DNA from: Candidatus Alloscybalousia intestinigallinarum
GTDB taxonomy: Bacteria > Bacillota_I > Bacilli_A > RF39 > UBA660
Assembly (NCBI GenBank): GCA_018716115.1
Contig: DVKF01000009.1
Location: forward strand, 1 to 49,417
Direction: 5' to 3'
Length of the DNA stretch: 49,417 bases
Both the position numbers and the translations under genes were made by a program. The notes under the pieces are model-generated. The model did not search any database and was not told the origin of the DNA. It saw only the letters and a list, made by a program, of their open reading frames with translations. Below are positions 41,561 through 49,417 of the stretch, in pieces (position 1 is the first letter of the stretch; each line of letters starts with the position of its first letter).

Positions 41561-43114
41561 TTGAGAAAAGAAAAAACAGTTTCACAAATGGGAATTGATG
41601 AGATGACGACTAAGAATCGATGGATTAAGTATATGACTTATTTTTGTTTAGCACTGTCTTTTGTTTTAATGGTTACTTATTTCATCTATACAATAATTAG
41701 CAGTCAAGATGTTATCGAACAGTTAGCTACGATTATTGGGGTTTCTATTTTGGCTTTGTTTACCCTATTTTTTATGATTATTAGTCTATTTGCGGATAAT
41801 CCAAAGGGTAGAATTTATGTGATTATTGCGAGTTTATTATTATCTTTATACAGTGGTTTTCAACTAATGGTTGCAGCTGATTGGATAAAGTTACCTAGTC
41901 AAAGTTATGTACTTAATTTTTATGGTAAGGATATTACGGAAGTGATTGAATGGGCGGAAGAAAATAAAATTACTGTAGAACAAGTATATGAAAATAGTGA
42001 CAGCTTAGATATGTATAAAGTAATGAGTCAAGATGTAGCGCCTGGTACGCTAGTAAAAGAGATTGAAAAACTAGTGGTTACAGTTTCGGATGGTCCTAAT
42101 CAAGAAAAAGAAACTGCCATTCCTGATATGATCGGTTGGACTGTAGATGAAGTTGTTGACTTTGTGGATGAAAACTTTTTAACGAATGTAGAAATTAATT
42201 TTGAATTCCGTGAGGACGTAAAAAAAGATGTCATTTTTGAACAAGAAAATGAAAATGATGAGGAAATGAAAAGAAATAGTAAGATTACACTTAAAGCTTC
42301 TCTTGGTCAAGAAGAAGATTTAGAGTCAATCGCGATGATTAACTTGGTTGGTAAAGATCTTTTCCATGGAAGTCTTTGGTTAAAGAGAAATGCGATTTCT
42401 TATACTGTCGAATATGGTTATAGTGAAGAATATGAAGAAGGCACAATCATTAAACAAAGCATTACGAAAGGAAAGATTATCGATAAAGAAAGGACTAAAG
42501 AAATAGTAATTACGGTAGCTAGAAAAAAGGATATTACGATTCCTGATTTTTCTAATATGAGTGCTAGTGAAATTACTAGTTGGGCAACAGATAATCATTT
42601 AAAAGTGGAATTTAAGGAAGAATTCGATGACTCTGTTGAAGAAGGAAAAGTAATTCGCAGTAGTAAAATCAAAGGGGATGTCGCTCAAGTAAATGATACG
42701 ATTAGAGTAGTGATTTCTAAGGGGCAGATTCGAATGATTAAATTTACGAATGTGGATGATTTTAAAAAATGGGCGGAAGAAAATGAGGTATCCTATCATA
42801 TCGATTATACTTTTGATTCTCGGGTGGAAAGTGGAAAGTTGATTTCTTCTTCTCATCAGGAAGGTGATTTAATTAAAAATACTGATACAGTTAGTTTAGT
42901 TATTTCGCAAGGTGGTACGACGACAGTTCCTAATTTTATCGGTAAAACGAAATCAGAAGCTGAATCACTATGTGAAGAAGCTAATCTTACTTGTTCCTTT
43001 ACTTCTATTAGTAGTCAAGAAGAAAAAGATACTGTTATTAAACAATCGATGAAAAAAGATAGCGAGGTACCAAGTAACACTACCATTACGATTACTTTGA
43101 GTTCTGGCAATTAA
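41561..43114 (+). CDS. Membrane protein with six PASTA domains and no kinase domain
   Basis: 517 residues. Three membrane helices (~23-46, 55-78, 85-106) are followed by six consecutive PASTA domains outside the cell at about 116-178, 186-250, 257-322, 325-388, 390-450 and 454-517. The domains show VPDxIG / DxxxxWxxxN-type starts and VTVSDG, VVISKG, LVISQGG or TLSSG endings. Domain 5 lacks the VP..G start. PASTA modules bind muropeptides and lipid II. In Ser/Thr kinases and class A/B penicillin-binding proteins they follow a catalytic domain; here only the helices are at the N-terminus, so this is a stand-alone wall-sensing or scaffold protein. The start is TTG 41561, seven bases after AGAGGTGG. 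It ends at a strong terminator. Confidence 0.88.
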   Translation: MRKEKTVSQMGIDEMTTKNRWIKYMTYFCLALSFVLMVTYFIYTIISSQDVIEQLATIIGVSILALFTLFFMIISLFADNPKGRIYVIIASLLLSLYSGFQLMVAADWIKLPSQSYVLNFYGKDITEVIEWAEENKITVEQVYENSDSLDMYKVMSQDVAPGTLVKEIEKLVVTVSDGPNQEKETAIPDMIGWTVDEVVDFVDENFLTNVEINFEFREDVKKDVIFEQENENDEEMKRNSKITLKASLGQEEDLESIAMINLVGKDLFHGSLWLKRNAISYTVEYGYSEEYEEGTIIKQSITKGKIIDKERTKEIVITVARKKDITIPDFSNMSASEITSWATDNHLKVEFKEEFDDSVEEGKVIRSSKIKGDVAQVNDTIRVVISKGQIRMIKFTNVDDFKKWAEENEVSYHIDYTFDSRVESGKLISSSHQEGDLIKNTDTVSLVISQGGTTTVPNFIGKTKSEAESLCEEANLTCSFTSISSQEEKDTVIKQSMKKDSEVPSNTTITITLSSGN

Positions 43115-43117
43115 AAG

Positions 43118-43157
43118 GATCTAACATGCGGAAATAGCGCAAGTTAGATCTTTTTTT
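43118..43157 (+). terminator. Terminator of the PASTA gene
   Basis: GATCTAAC (43118-43125) pairs with GTTAGATC (43143-43150), with an inner TGCG/CGCA stem (43127-43130 / 43138-43141) and a 7-base loop, followed by TTTTTTT. The stop codon of the convergent gene lies inside the right arm (43144-43146). Confidence 0.88.
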
Positions 43158-43530
43158 CTTTTATTTTCTTAGATTCAATTTCACTTTTCAATGACTCAAA
43201 AGTTTGCCAATCTTTAAGACATGTTTCTGTTTCACTCCTAATACTGTATATTCCTAAATGAAAATCTTTTAAATAATCTTCTTTCATAAGCAACCATTTT
43301 TTCTGATTAAGTGTGATCATTAATGGCAGATAAACTTCACATAAATGTCTACTTTCTGTGATGTCTAAAACACAACTGCCACTTTTAACTAATAGAATGG
43401 GAATATACTCTGTTATCCTTAAGTTCTTACAGTTGGATTCAATATGTGCATGGTGATTATCATCATGTAATCGATCTTCATACATATATAAATTATTGTC
43501 TTCATCATAAATAAGCGTCTTAGCATTCAT
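43144..43530 (-). CDS. Small protein of unknown function
   Basis: 128 residues, no signal peptide or membrane helix, three Cys and a Lys-rich end (KKIKEKKI). An N-terminal beta-like piece (NAKTLIYDEDNNLYMYEDRL) is followed by mixed strands. Nothing is recognised. TAGGAGA precedes ATG 43530, which supports it as a real gene. It faces the PASTA gene and shares the terminator hairpin. Confidence 0.6.
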   Translation of the reverse strand: MNAKTLIYDEDNNLYMYEDRLHDDNHHAHIESNCKNLRITEYIPILLVKSGSCVLDITESRHLCEVYLPLMITLNQKKWLLMKEDYLKDFHLGIYSIRSETETCLKDWQTFESLKSEIESKKIKEKKI

Positions 43531-43899
43531 AAATATTTCTCCTAGTAAAATTGTATTATTATTCGATAGGAAATATTTTAAATATATGAAAAATATATAC
43601 CTATCTCATTTCTGGCATTATCATACCTACTTAGCAAAGGTTAAACTGTAATAGATTGTTTTCTTTTAAGAAAGTTTAAGCATCTATAGCCTCTAGGGAT
43701 ATTTACGAAACAAGATAAACTATATTCTTTTTTAATTCTTATTTGATAAAAGAAGCTAGATGAGACACTTTTCTTAAAAATATTTTACCTAAACAATATT
43801 TGTCAGTTATTTTACCCTACTAAATTCATTATACTACCTTTAGACAAAAGAAAAAACTACTATTTGTAGCTTTTCTATACTATACATTTACATAGATTT
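43531..43899. other. 369-base intergenic region
   Basis: No plausible gene on either strand. It holds the upstream region of the small gene at 43144 and the terminator of the cadherin-like gene at 43851-43874. No clear -10/-35 pair for the small gene was found. Confidence 0.55.
43851..43874 (-). terminator. Terminator of the cadherin-like surface protein gene
   Basis: On the minus strand AAAAGCTAC (43874-43866) pairs with GTAGTTTTT (43860-43852), with one G-U wobble, around a 5-base loop, and more T/C follows. It lies 25 bases beyond the stop codon at 43900. Confidence 0.65.
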
Positions 43900-45270
43900 T
43901 TATTCATCCAGCTTCTGCTCACTAGAAGGAGAATCTTTCTCTTCTTCTTGAGTAGTTTTATTTTTCTTCTTTTGGCTTCCCTTTTTTGATTTTTTATCTT
44001 CTTGTTCTGGTGTTTTCTCTTTCTTTTCGTTAGAATTTACTTTTTTTATCTTTGGTTTACGTAGAGCTAAAATCATAGTAGTTATAGCTAATAACGAAGA
44101 AAGTACCGCAAGTCCAATGATTACTTTGTGGTCAGTATCTTGGGTTTCTTGGTATTCTTTCGTTATACTTTCAACAATATCATTATTGTATCGTTGAAGC
44201 GTTTTTTCTTTGGTATCATAGGAATACCATCCTTCATTACCGTTTTCTAAAATTATTCCATACAATAATAGAAAATCGCTTTTATCTTTCTGGTAAGCTG
44301 TATATTCAATATCATCAATTTTTTTGGTAATTTTTTGATAGCCATCTGGTATTCCTTTGGCTTCCTTTTGAATTAAATGAAATTCTGTACCAAGTAATGC
44401 TAAATATTTTTGATAACTATTTTTCTCTTGGTCATAAATATAAAGTTCTATTTTCCCATTTTCATCTCTTAAACCAACAAGCGTTGTTTTGGTTGCTTCG
44501 TTATAAAAAGCAGGTATTTCCATCTCGTTTATTTGAATCTTTGTTTCTTCAAACAAATCTGGTTTAGTTAGAGAACTTGCTTTCTTAACCACCGTCAATT
44601 CTTTATTATCTACTGTAGTCGTAATTGGATTACTATCTTTTACTACTGCATTGATCACATAGGTTTTTTCATTTCCAGTTTCCGAAGTTACTTTAATTTC
44701 GATTCGATTATCCCCTTCAGAAACGGCAATTTCTCCTCCTCCAGATAAACTAGCATAGGAGTCTGCTTTTTCAGCGTTAACCATAATTTTTTCTACACTT
44801 GCTTCTAATTCTACTGTGTATTCTAAAGTATTGGCATTAAACTCTGGAGATAAGGTATACCCTTCTACGCTTAGTGATTTTAAATTGTTGTTGGTTGATT
44901 TCTCACGAGGCTTTGTAACACTAATCGATACTGAGCGACTTCCTGTATAAGGATTACCACTAGTATCAGCTACATCTAGTGCTTTTACGGTAATCGTTGC
45001 GCTACCAATAGATTTCGCACTAAAAGTATATGTTTTACTTTCATTTTCTAACCAAACACTACCGGTTCCACCTGAAAGAATATTTCCATTTGAACTCGTG
45101 ATAGAAAATTTACCAATTAATCCACTAGCATTAACGGTTACCCGTACACTTCCACCATTTACAACACTACGACTACTAGCACTGATTCCTAAGGAAGCAG
45201 CATATACATTAGTCGAAAAGCCAATAAAGCTAAGTGCTAGTATCAGTAGTGATAAGACTTTTTTTGTCAT
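43900..45270 (-). CDS. Surface protein with Ig-like and cadherin-like beta-sandwich domains
   Basis: 456 residues. A signal peptide (1-24) is followed by an Ig-like domain at ~27-118 (GISASSRSVVNGGSVRVTVN .. SVSISVT). A cadherin-like beta-sandwich module at ~128-212 has the typical LKSLSVEGYTLSPEFNA and NTLEYTVELEASVEKIMVNA. A mixed domain at ~220-370 is followed by a membrane helix (~383-403) and a Lys/Glu-rich cytoplasmic tail. It is anchored in the membrane with its domains outside, not sortase-anchored. GGGG precedes ATG 45270. Its stop is near the terminator at 43851 and it starts 16 bases after the glucosaminidase gene, so the two are likely one operon. Confidence 0.8.
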   Translation of the reverse strand: MTKKVLSLLILALSFIGFSTNVYAASLGISASSRSVVNGGSVRVTVNASGLIGKFSITSSNGNILSGGTGSVWLENESKTYTFSAKSIGSATITVKALDVADTSGNPYTGSRSVSISVTKPREKSTNNNLKSLSVEGYTLSPEFNANTLEYTVELEASVEKIMVNAEKADSYASLSGGGEIAVSEGDNRIEIKVTSETGNEKTYVINAVVKDSNPITTTVDNKELTVVKKASSLTKPDLFEETKIQINEMEIPAFYNEATKTTLVGLRDENGKIELYIYDQEKNSYQKYLALLGTEFHLIQKEAKGIPDGYQKITKKIDDIEYTAYQKDKSDFLLLYGIILENGNEGWYSYDTKEKTLQRYNNDIVESITKEYQETQDTDHKVIIGLAVLSSLLAITTMILALRKPKIKKVNSNEKKEKTPEQEDKKSKKGSQKKKNKTTQEEEKDSPSSEQKLDE

Positions 45271-45285
45271 ATGTTTTCCCCTTTT

Positions 45286-47358
45286 CTAATTACTTATTAC
45301 GTTGTCTGTACCCATGATATAATTCTTTATATTTACGTAGTCAACCGCAGAGATTGTACCATCTTTATTGACATCAGATGCTTTTTCATAAGCTCCTTGT
45401 AGTACTCCACCATTCATAATCTGATTTTTTACTCTTACGTAGTCAACAGCTGAGATACTTCCGTCTCCATTAGTATCTCCATATATTAACACCGTCAACA
45501 CTTCGGTTGTTCCTGAAGTAATATGAACTTGAAATCCCGTTCCTACTTGTCCACTTTCCACTACATTACCATTAGAATCCGTTATGGTAATTGTTCCTCC
45601 TGTATTCGTTAAATTGGCCTTTAATGTTTCTACAGTTGTTCCCGGTTGTATCTTAGAAATCATTCCATTCTCATAAATATAACTTGCTTCTTGAACAATG
45701 GAAGAAATGGGTTTTGGTTGTGGTACTGGCGGAGTAGTTGGCTCGTCTGGTGTTTCTGACGGTACTTCTGGATCTGTTGGTCCAACTGGGGTAGATGGCG
45801 TATTTTCACCACTATTTACTTTATAGAAATAACTAGCGGGTACATATACATGCATCGTATCCCATGGATAAGTTACTCTAGGATTACTTTTTGAATCTCC
45901 AATATACTCTAAGTCACCATCTAAGGTTGGATCGCTCATGATTTTGTACCAAGTTGTATTTCCGTTTACATCTGGTCCTGTTACTTCTTCTAAAATCACA
46001 ACTGGAGTACCTGCTACTTTATATTGATAAAAACTACTAGAGACATTTAGTCCACCTGGAGTCTTTTTTGGATATACTGTATTGTTATAGTTATTGTTTA
46101 ATACCGCAATCGTATACGCTTCATAGTCCTGAAAACCATAATATTTATCCAAATCATAGTAATATTGAGCGGCTTTTTCTCCCCAATAGGGGTCAGATGC
46201 ATATTTAATATTTAACCCTACTCCCTTATTTCCAAGATTAGCTCCTCTAAAACGATAGTCACCTGGTTGAACATATCCATAATCTAACCATACGTAAGCA
46301 AATTCACTGATACAGTCGGCGACTGATGCGAAATAGTTAGCTGATTCTCCTGGTGTTTTATCGATTGCGTTTAAGCCAAATAAATTATTTTTTGTTTGGG
46401 CAATATTACTATTTCCATACCCTGATTCATTGATTCCAATCGCTAACATGATAATGGCATTAATTCCATAATTATTTTGATTTTCGATAAAGTAATCTCC
46501 CGTATTTTTTAATTTCGAGCTCGCATTACTCGTTCTAGCATCAATAAATTGGTTGATATTCGCAGCGTTATAATTCGTTTTGGTACGAAACGATAAATAT
46601 TGGTAATAGTTATAAAATGGATTATTTTTATTTATCGCATTTTGATAAGTATTTTGTTTATAGTCATTAATCATCTGTTTTAAATCCGTATAAAAATAAA
46701 TTCCATCATAACTATAATAGTTTCCTTCGTTTAACATGGAAGGTTTTCGTCCGATCACTAGTTGATATTCTCCTTTTGTATTATAAACATTAAGTGGTAA
46801 ATGATGAATTAAATCATTACTTGTTACTTGATAATAGCTAGGGCTTTTTACCCATGATAATGGAACAATATCATATAATGGATAACTCATGGTAGATTCG
46901 TTTTCATATCTTTTAATCCAACCAACTGTACCAGATACTTTAATCTTAATTCTTCCTGTTGCAGGATCGAGTTCTAAAAATACCGCATCGTCACTATTTC
47001 CCCCTTTGATATAAGTGATTTCAGTACTTAAATTTTTATCAGAATAAACACTTGTATATCCAGTTGCCGTTAATTGATCATAATCGATTAATGCATATTT
47101 CGCATCGATGATTCTACGATTACCAAGGATAACCAAGTTATCATTAGCGGTAGAATCCATTATCTGCTTTGCTTCCTCATAAGTATTGTAACAAGCTACT
47201 TTATTTAGTGAACCATCTGGTTCAGCGCTCGCTAATTCATAACTTGCACAATCTGTTGGTCGTGCCGCTACTTCCGCTGCTGTTAACGCTTCTACACTAG
47301 TCGTAAGAAAGCAGAAAGCCGTTAAACCCATGATGAATAAAAAATAAATTTTTTTCAT
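45286..47358 (-). CDS. Secreted glucosaminidase (GH73-like) with C-terminal type I dockerin
   Basis: 690 residues. Signal peptide 1-24; SH3-like region ~75-150; glucosaminidase domain ~245-405 with the catalytic Glu311 in GINESGYGNS followed by NNLFGLNAID; a second SH3-like part; a Pro/Thr-rich linker (~540-570); and a C-terminal dockerin (626-690). The dockerin has two Ca-binding loops, DTNGDGSISAVDYV and DVNKDGTISAVDYV, each followed by a helix. The enzyme would cut the glycan strand of peptidoglycan; a dockerin would attach it to a cohesin-bearing protein. ATG 47358, with AAGGAGG nine bases upstream, is chosen over the in-frame codon at 47388. It begins the two-gene operon with the cadherin-like protein. 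Confidence 0.88.
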   Translation of the reverse strand: MKKIYFLFIMGLTAFCFLTTSVEALTAAEVAARPTDCASYELASAEPDGSLNKVACYNTYEEAKQIMDSTANDNLVILGNRRIIDAKYALIDYDQLTATGYTSVYSDKNLSTEITYIKGGNSDDAVFLELDPATGRIKIKVSGTVGWIKRYENESTMSYPLYDIVPLSWVKSPSYYQVTSNDLIHHLPLNVYNTKGEYQLVIGRKPSMLNEGNYYSYDGIYFYTDLKQMINDYKQNTYQNAINKNNPFYNYYQYLSFRTKTNYNAANINQFIDARTSNASSKLKNTGDYFIENQNNYGINAIIMLAIGINESGYGNSNIAQTKNNLFGLNAIDKTPGESANYFASVADCISEFAYVWLDYGYVQPGDYRFRGANLGNKGVGLNIKYASDPYWGEKAAQYYYDLDKYYGFQDYEAYTIAVLNNNYNNTVYPKKTPGGLNVSSSFYQYKVAGTPVVILEEVTGPDVNGNTTWYKIMSDPTLDGDLEYIGDSKSNPRVTYPWDTMHVYVPASYFYKVNSGENTPSTPVGPTDPEVPSETPDEPTTPPVPQPKPISSIVQEASYIYENGMISKIQPGTTVETLKANLTNTGGTITITDSNGNVVESGQVGTGFQVHITSGTTEVLTVLIYGDTNGDGSISAVDYVRVKNQIMNGGVLQGAYEKASDVNKDGTISAVDYVNIKNYIMGTDNVISN

Positions 47359-47390
47359 ATTCTTCCTCCTTATCCTAGTTCTACACATAC

Positions 47391-47399
47391 ATTATACCA
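47391..47399 (-). promoter_or_regulatory. Extended -10 promoter of the glucosaminidase operon
   Basis: On the minus strand TGGTATAAT (47399-47391) is the extended -10 form TGnTATAAT. No good -35 is seen, which is common with extended -10. The start would be near 47384, 26 bases before the ATG. Confidence 0.5.
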
Positions 47400-47498
47400 A
47401 ACAAAATTAAGAACTTCTATATCTCGATCTTTTATTTCTTTTTCTTTACATTTTTCACTTCTAAAAACTGTCAAATCTAGTAATTATTCTTATTATTT

Positions 47499-47527
47499 TT
47501 GTATAAATTCTATTAATTGGTTATAAT
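47499..47527 (+). promoter_or_regulatory. Probable promoter of the LCP gene
   Basis: TATAAT at 47522-47527 with TTGTAT at 47499-47504, 17 bases apart. The start would be near 47534, just before AAGGATG. Confidence 0.5.
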
Positions 47528-47547
47528 GATAATAAGGATGTGTAAAG

Positions 47548-49110
47548 ATGGAGAAAACTAAAGTTACGCAAAAAACAACGAAAAATAAAAAATTAAAGAA
47601 AAAAAGAACATTTCGCTTACATGTACTTTTTATTTTTGTTGGAATTATTACTAATTTTTATTTAATTTATCGAATTAGTCAATTAGGTCCTATCGAACCA
47701 GTCTTAAGAACAGTGTTGATTGGTTTATTACTAATTATTGATTTTTATTTCTTCTATAAAAAAAGAAAATTAAAACAGGGACCAGCTATTTTTTTTATGA
47801 TTTTGTTTACGATATTTAATGTGGTAGGCGCTAGTTTTATTGGTCGTGTTTATGATAGTATCGATTCCATCAATAAAAGTAAAATTGCCTACTCTTCTAG
47901 TTTGATTGTGATGAATGATAGTAAAGTACAATCCATTGATGATGTCACCAATTTAAAAATAGGAATTTCTAACGATACACTTTCGATCGATAATTATGTG
48001 ATTGCGCAAGAAATGATCGAAGAGAACAAGTTAGATCATGATAATGAAATTATCCCTTATCAAGATATTTCAGAGATGCTTACTGATTTATATGACGGAG
48101 AAATTGATTCTTTATTTATTTCTAGTAATTATCCAGTTATGTTTCAACAGACGGTTGGATTTGAAAATATTCGCAATGAAGTGCGTGAAATTATCCACAA
48201 AGATAAAACGATAAAAAAAGAAGAGTATGCCTCTACTTCAGGTTCTAGTTCTGTGACTAAACCTTTTACTGTATTGTTGATGGGAGTTGATTCTGAAAAA
48301 GATAACTTACAACGTAATGCTTATGCGAATGGGGATTCTTTAATCTTAGTTACGTTTAATCCACATACATTAAGTGCTACTATGATGTCTATTCCTAGAG
48401 ATAGCTATTTACCAATTAGTTGTCGAAATAATCAAAAAAATAAATTAACTCATGCCGGATGGTATGGAACAGACTGTATGATAGAAACGATTGAAAATAC
48501 TTTCGATGTCGATATTCAATATTATGTTAAAGTCAATTTTAAAGGCGTAGTGAATTTAGTCAATGCGCTCGGTGGGATTGAAGTTGAAGTTCCTAAACGA
48601 TTATGTACAGATAACTCTGATCGAAATGGCAAAATCTGTATTGATAAAGGTTATCAGACATTAAATGGTGAACAAGCTTTAGTTTTAGCTAGAAATCGCT
48701 ATGATTTGGCTCAAGGAGATATCGATCGTGGCTATAATCAGCAATTGATTATTAAAGCAATGATTCAAAAAATGACTACGATTCGTGATGTTAATCAACT
48801 ATTATCCATTTTAGATACTGTTTCTAAAAACTTAGATACCAATTTAACTACCGATGAGATTCTATCGTTCTATAATATTTTTAAAGAAATTATTACAACG
48901 ACTAATTATCAAGGAGGAGATGTCTTCTTTATCAATCAGCTTCGTTTAGCAGGAACAGGAAAAATGATTTATTATCCAAGTTTAAAACAAGATTTATGGA
49001 ATTATATTTTAGATGAGGATAGTATTGAAGAAGTAAGTAAAGAAATGAAAATTAATCTTGAGGAAGAAGAACCGGTTTTAATTAAAGAATTTCATTTTAG
49101 TCCTAGTTAA
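47548..49110 (+). CDS. LytR-CpsA-Psr family wall-polymer ligase with an extra external domain
   Basis: 520 residues. Three membrane helices (~25-45, 50-68, 76-98) are followed by a ~105-200 domain (SSLIVMNDSKVQSIDDVTNL .. GEIDSLFISSNY) that resembles the ligand-binding fold of type 3 periplasmic-binding proteins. The LCP domain is at ~240-490 with FTVLLMGVDSE, SIPRDSYLP, LTHAGWYG, NFKGVVNLVNALGGIEVEVP and ARNRYDLAQGDIDRGYNQQLI. Its key Arg and Asp residues bind the polyprenyl pyrophosphate. LCP enzymes join wall teichoic acid or capsule to peptidoglycan, which would be the last step for the polymer encoded at 16.6-40.5 kb. AAGGATG precedes ATG 47548. Confidence 0.92.
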   Translation: MEKTKVTQKTTKNKKLKKKRTFRLHVLFIFVGIITNFYLIYRISQLGPIEPVLRTVLIGLLLIIDFYFFYKKRKLKQGPAIFFMILFTIFNVVGASFIGRVYDSIDSINKSKIAYSSSLIVMNDSKVQSIDDVTNLKIGISNDTLSIDNYVIAQEMIEENKLDHDNEIIPYQDISEMLTDLYDGEIDSLFISSNYPVMFQQTVGFENIRNEVREIIHKDKTIKKEEYASTSGSSSVTKPFTVLLMGVDSEKDNLQRNAYANGDSLILVTFNPHTLSATMMSIPRDSYLPISCRNNQKNKLTHAGWYGTDCMIETIENTFDVDIQYYVKVNFKGVVNLVNALGGIEVEVPKRLCTDNSDRNGKICIDKGYQTLNGEQALVLARNRYDLAQGDIDRGYNQQLIIKAMIQKMTTIRDVNQLLSILDTVSKNLDTNLTTDEILSFYNIFKEIITTTNYQGGDVFFINQLRLAGTGKMIYYPSLKQDLWNYILDEDSIEEVSKEMKINLEEEEPVLIKEFHFSPS

Positions 49111-49136
49111 GCACATATATTTGTATGTGTTTTTTT
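49111..49136 (+). terminator. Terminator of the LCP gene
   Basis: CACATA (49112-49117) pairs with TATGTG (49124-49129) around a 6-base loop, followed by TTTTTTT, immediately after the LCP stop codon. Confidence 0.85.
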
Positions 49137-49288
49137 GACTGAATGGTGTTGAATTGTATTGATGTTTAGTATTTAATACTTTCTATATAGGAAAAATTTT
49201 ATCGTACTAAAGTGAGAGAGTATATGAAAAGAAACCGAGCAAAAAAAATTCTTCTCTAATTCATTAAACTTCCTATTGATCTCATTCA

Positions 49289-49363
49289 ATCGAGTAGAGG
49301 AAAATAAATAAATTATTTTGCCCCTCTCACACCACCGTACGTACGGTTCTCGTATACGGCGGT
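49289..49363 (-). mobile_element. Group II intron 3' end (domains V and VI)
   Basis: On the minus strand ACCGCCGTA (49363-49355) pairs with TACGGTGGT (49339-49331). An inner TACG/CGTA stem closes a 5-base loop, with a two-base CG bulge on the 3' side, the layout of the conserved domain V. It is followed by GTGTGAGAGG and, after a short A+T-rich loop, CCTCTACTCGAT, which fits domain VI with a bulged branch-site A and an intron end in AT near 49289. The same RNA motif produces the small spurious reading frame REPYVRWCERG often annotated by mistake. The rest of the intron and any maturase gene lie beyond the right edge. Confidence 0.75.
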
Positions 49364-49368
49364 TCAAT

Positions 49369-49416
49369 TTATACTACAGTATGTACTTTTTGATATTGGT
49401 CTAGTGGAGACACTAG
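49369..49416 (-). CDS. Possible C-terminal tail of an upstream reading frame (intron-encoded protein?)
   Basis: The minus strand from the window edge reads LVSPLDQYQKVHTVV and then TAA at 49371-49369, six bases before domain V. A maturase reading frame often ends shortly before domain V, so this could be its tail, but 15 codons are too few to decide. Cut by the right edge. Confidence 0.3.
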   Translation of the reverse strand, partial: LVSPLDQYQKVHTVV

Positions 49417-49417
49417 A

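Noticed and set aside
42380..42856. Two minus-strand frames inside the PASTA gene
   Set aside because: Shadow frames of the PASTA coding sequence, rich in Phe/Asn/Arg as expected from antisense.
43531..43899. Possible small RNA or gene in the intergenic stretch
   Set aside because: No promoter plus terminator pair, no stable fold and no reading frame with a ribosome site seen by eye.
49173..49367. 64-codon minus-strand frame at the right edge (REPYVRWCERG)
   Set aside because: This is a translation of the group II intron domain V/VI RNA, a well-known false gene, not a protein.
1..49417. CRISPR array or tRNA/rRNA genes
   Set aside because: No regularly spaced direct repeats and no tRNA cloverleaf or rRNA sequence were seen on reading the intergenic regions.

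Overview
The window is an A+T-rich stretch of a low-GC Firmicute chromosome that uses the standard code (TGA acts as stop, for example in the ATGA overlap at 16032-16035). The ricA/ymcA-miaB pair beside a CotE-like spore-coat gene is the Bacillus-type neighbourhood. The many surface genes, the SpaA-type adhesin, dockerin and prepilin suggest a host-associated, probably gut, member of the Bacilli (Erysipelotrichales/RF39-like). That placement is inference from gene content only.

Left end (1-8.8 kb): the start of a type IV prepilin gene, cut by the window edge; cotE; a convergent miaB-ymcA operon; an ankyrin-repeat protein; a large winged-helix-plus-TPR protein; and an 854-residue protein made of four diverged copies of a domain I do not recognise. 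Next (8.9-14.6 kb) come four glycosyltransferase genes (a GtrB/DPM1-like GT2, a PssE/PssD Alg13/Alg14-like pair, and a GT4), then a wall-anchored adhesin with a thioester domain and five Cna-B/SpaA repeats. A small plus-strand operon (14.7-16.6 kb) encodes an S-adenosylhomocysteine/methylthioadenosine deaminase and a flavodoxin.

The centre (16.6-36.5 kb) is a minus-strand run of about 15 closely packed genes for a surface polysaccharide. It probably starts at a strong promoter at 36578-36606 and ends with galE and a terminator at 16566-16605. It encodes a fused methyltransferase/kinase-like/coiled-coil protein resembling the O-antigen chain terminator WbdD, GT4, GT2 and GT61 glycosyltransferases, an epimerase, a GT-C/GtrA fusion, an FAD oxidoreductase, a two-gene ABC exporter (Wzm/Wzt type, with a short Wzt), a tandem GT4 protein, a DUF2142 membrane protein, and a GT2-DUF2304-SMR cassette. 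galE carries a one-base frameshift. A second block (36.9-40.5 kb) has another DUF2142 protein, a GT2 and an O-antigen ligase/polymerase-like protein. The likely scheme is: nucleotide sugars are assembled on a lipid in the cytoplasm, capped by the WbdD-like protein, exported by the ABC transporter, decorated outside by GT-C enzymes fed with polyprenyl-phosphate sugars, and attached to the wall by the LCP enzyme at 47.5 kb. No priming glycosyl-phosphate transferase and no sortase are in the window.

Right end (40.7-49.4 kb): an unknown membrane protein, a kinase-less six-PASTA membrane protein, a small orphan protein, a cadherin-like surface protein, a secreted glucosaminidase with a C-terminal dockerin, an LCP-family wall-polymer ligase, and the domain V/VI 3' end of a group II intron at the right edge.
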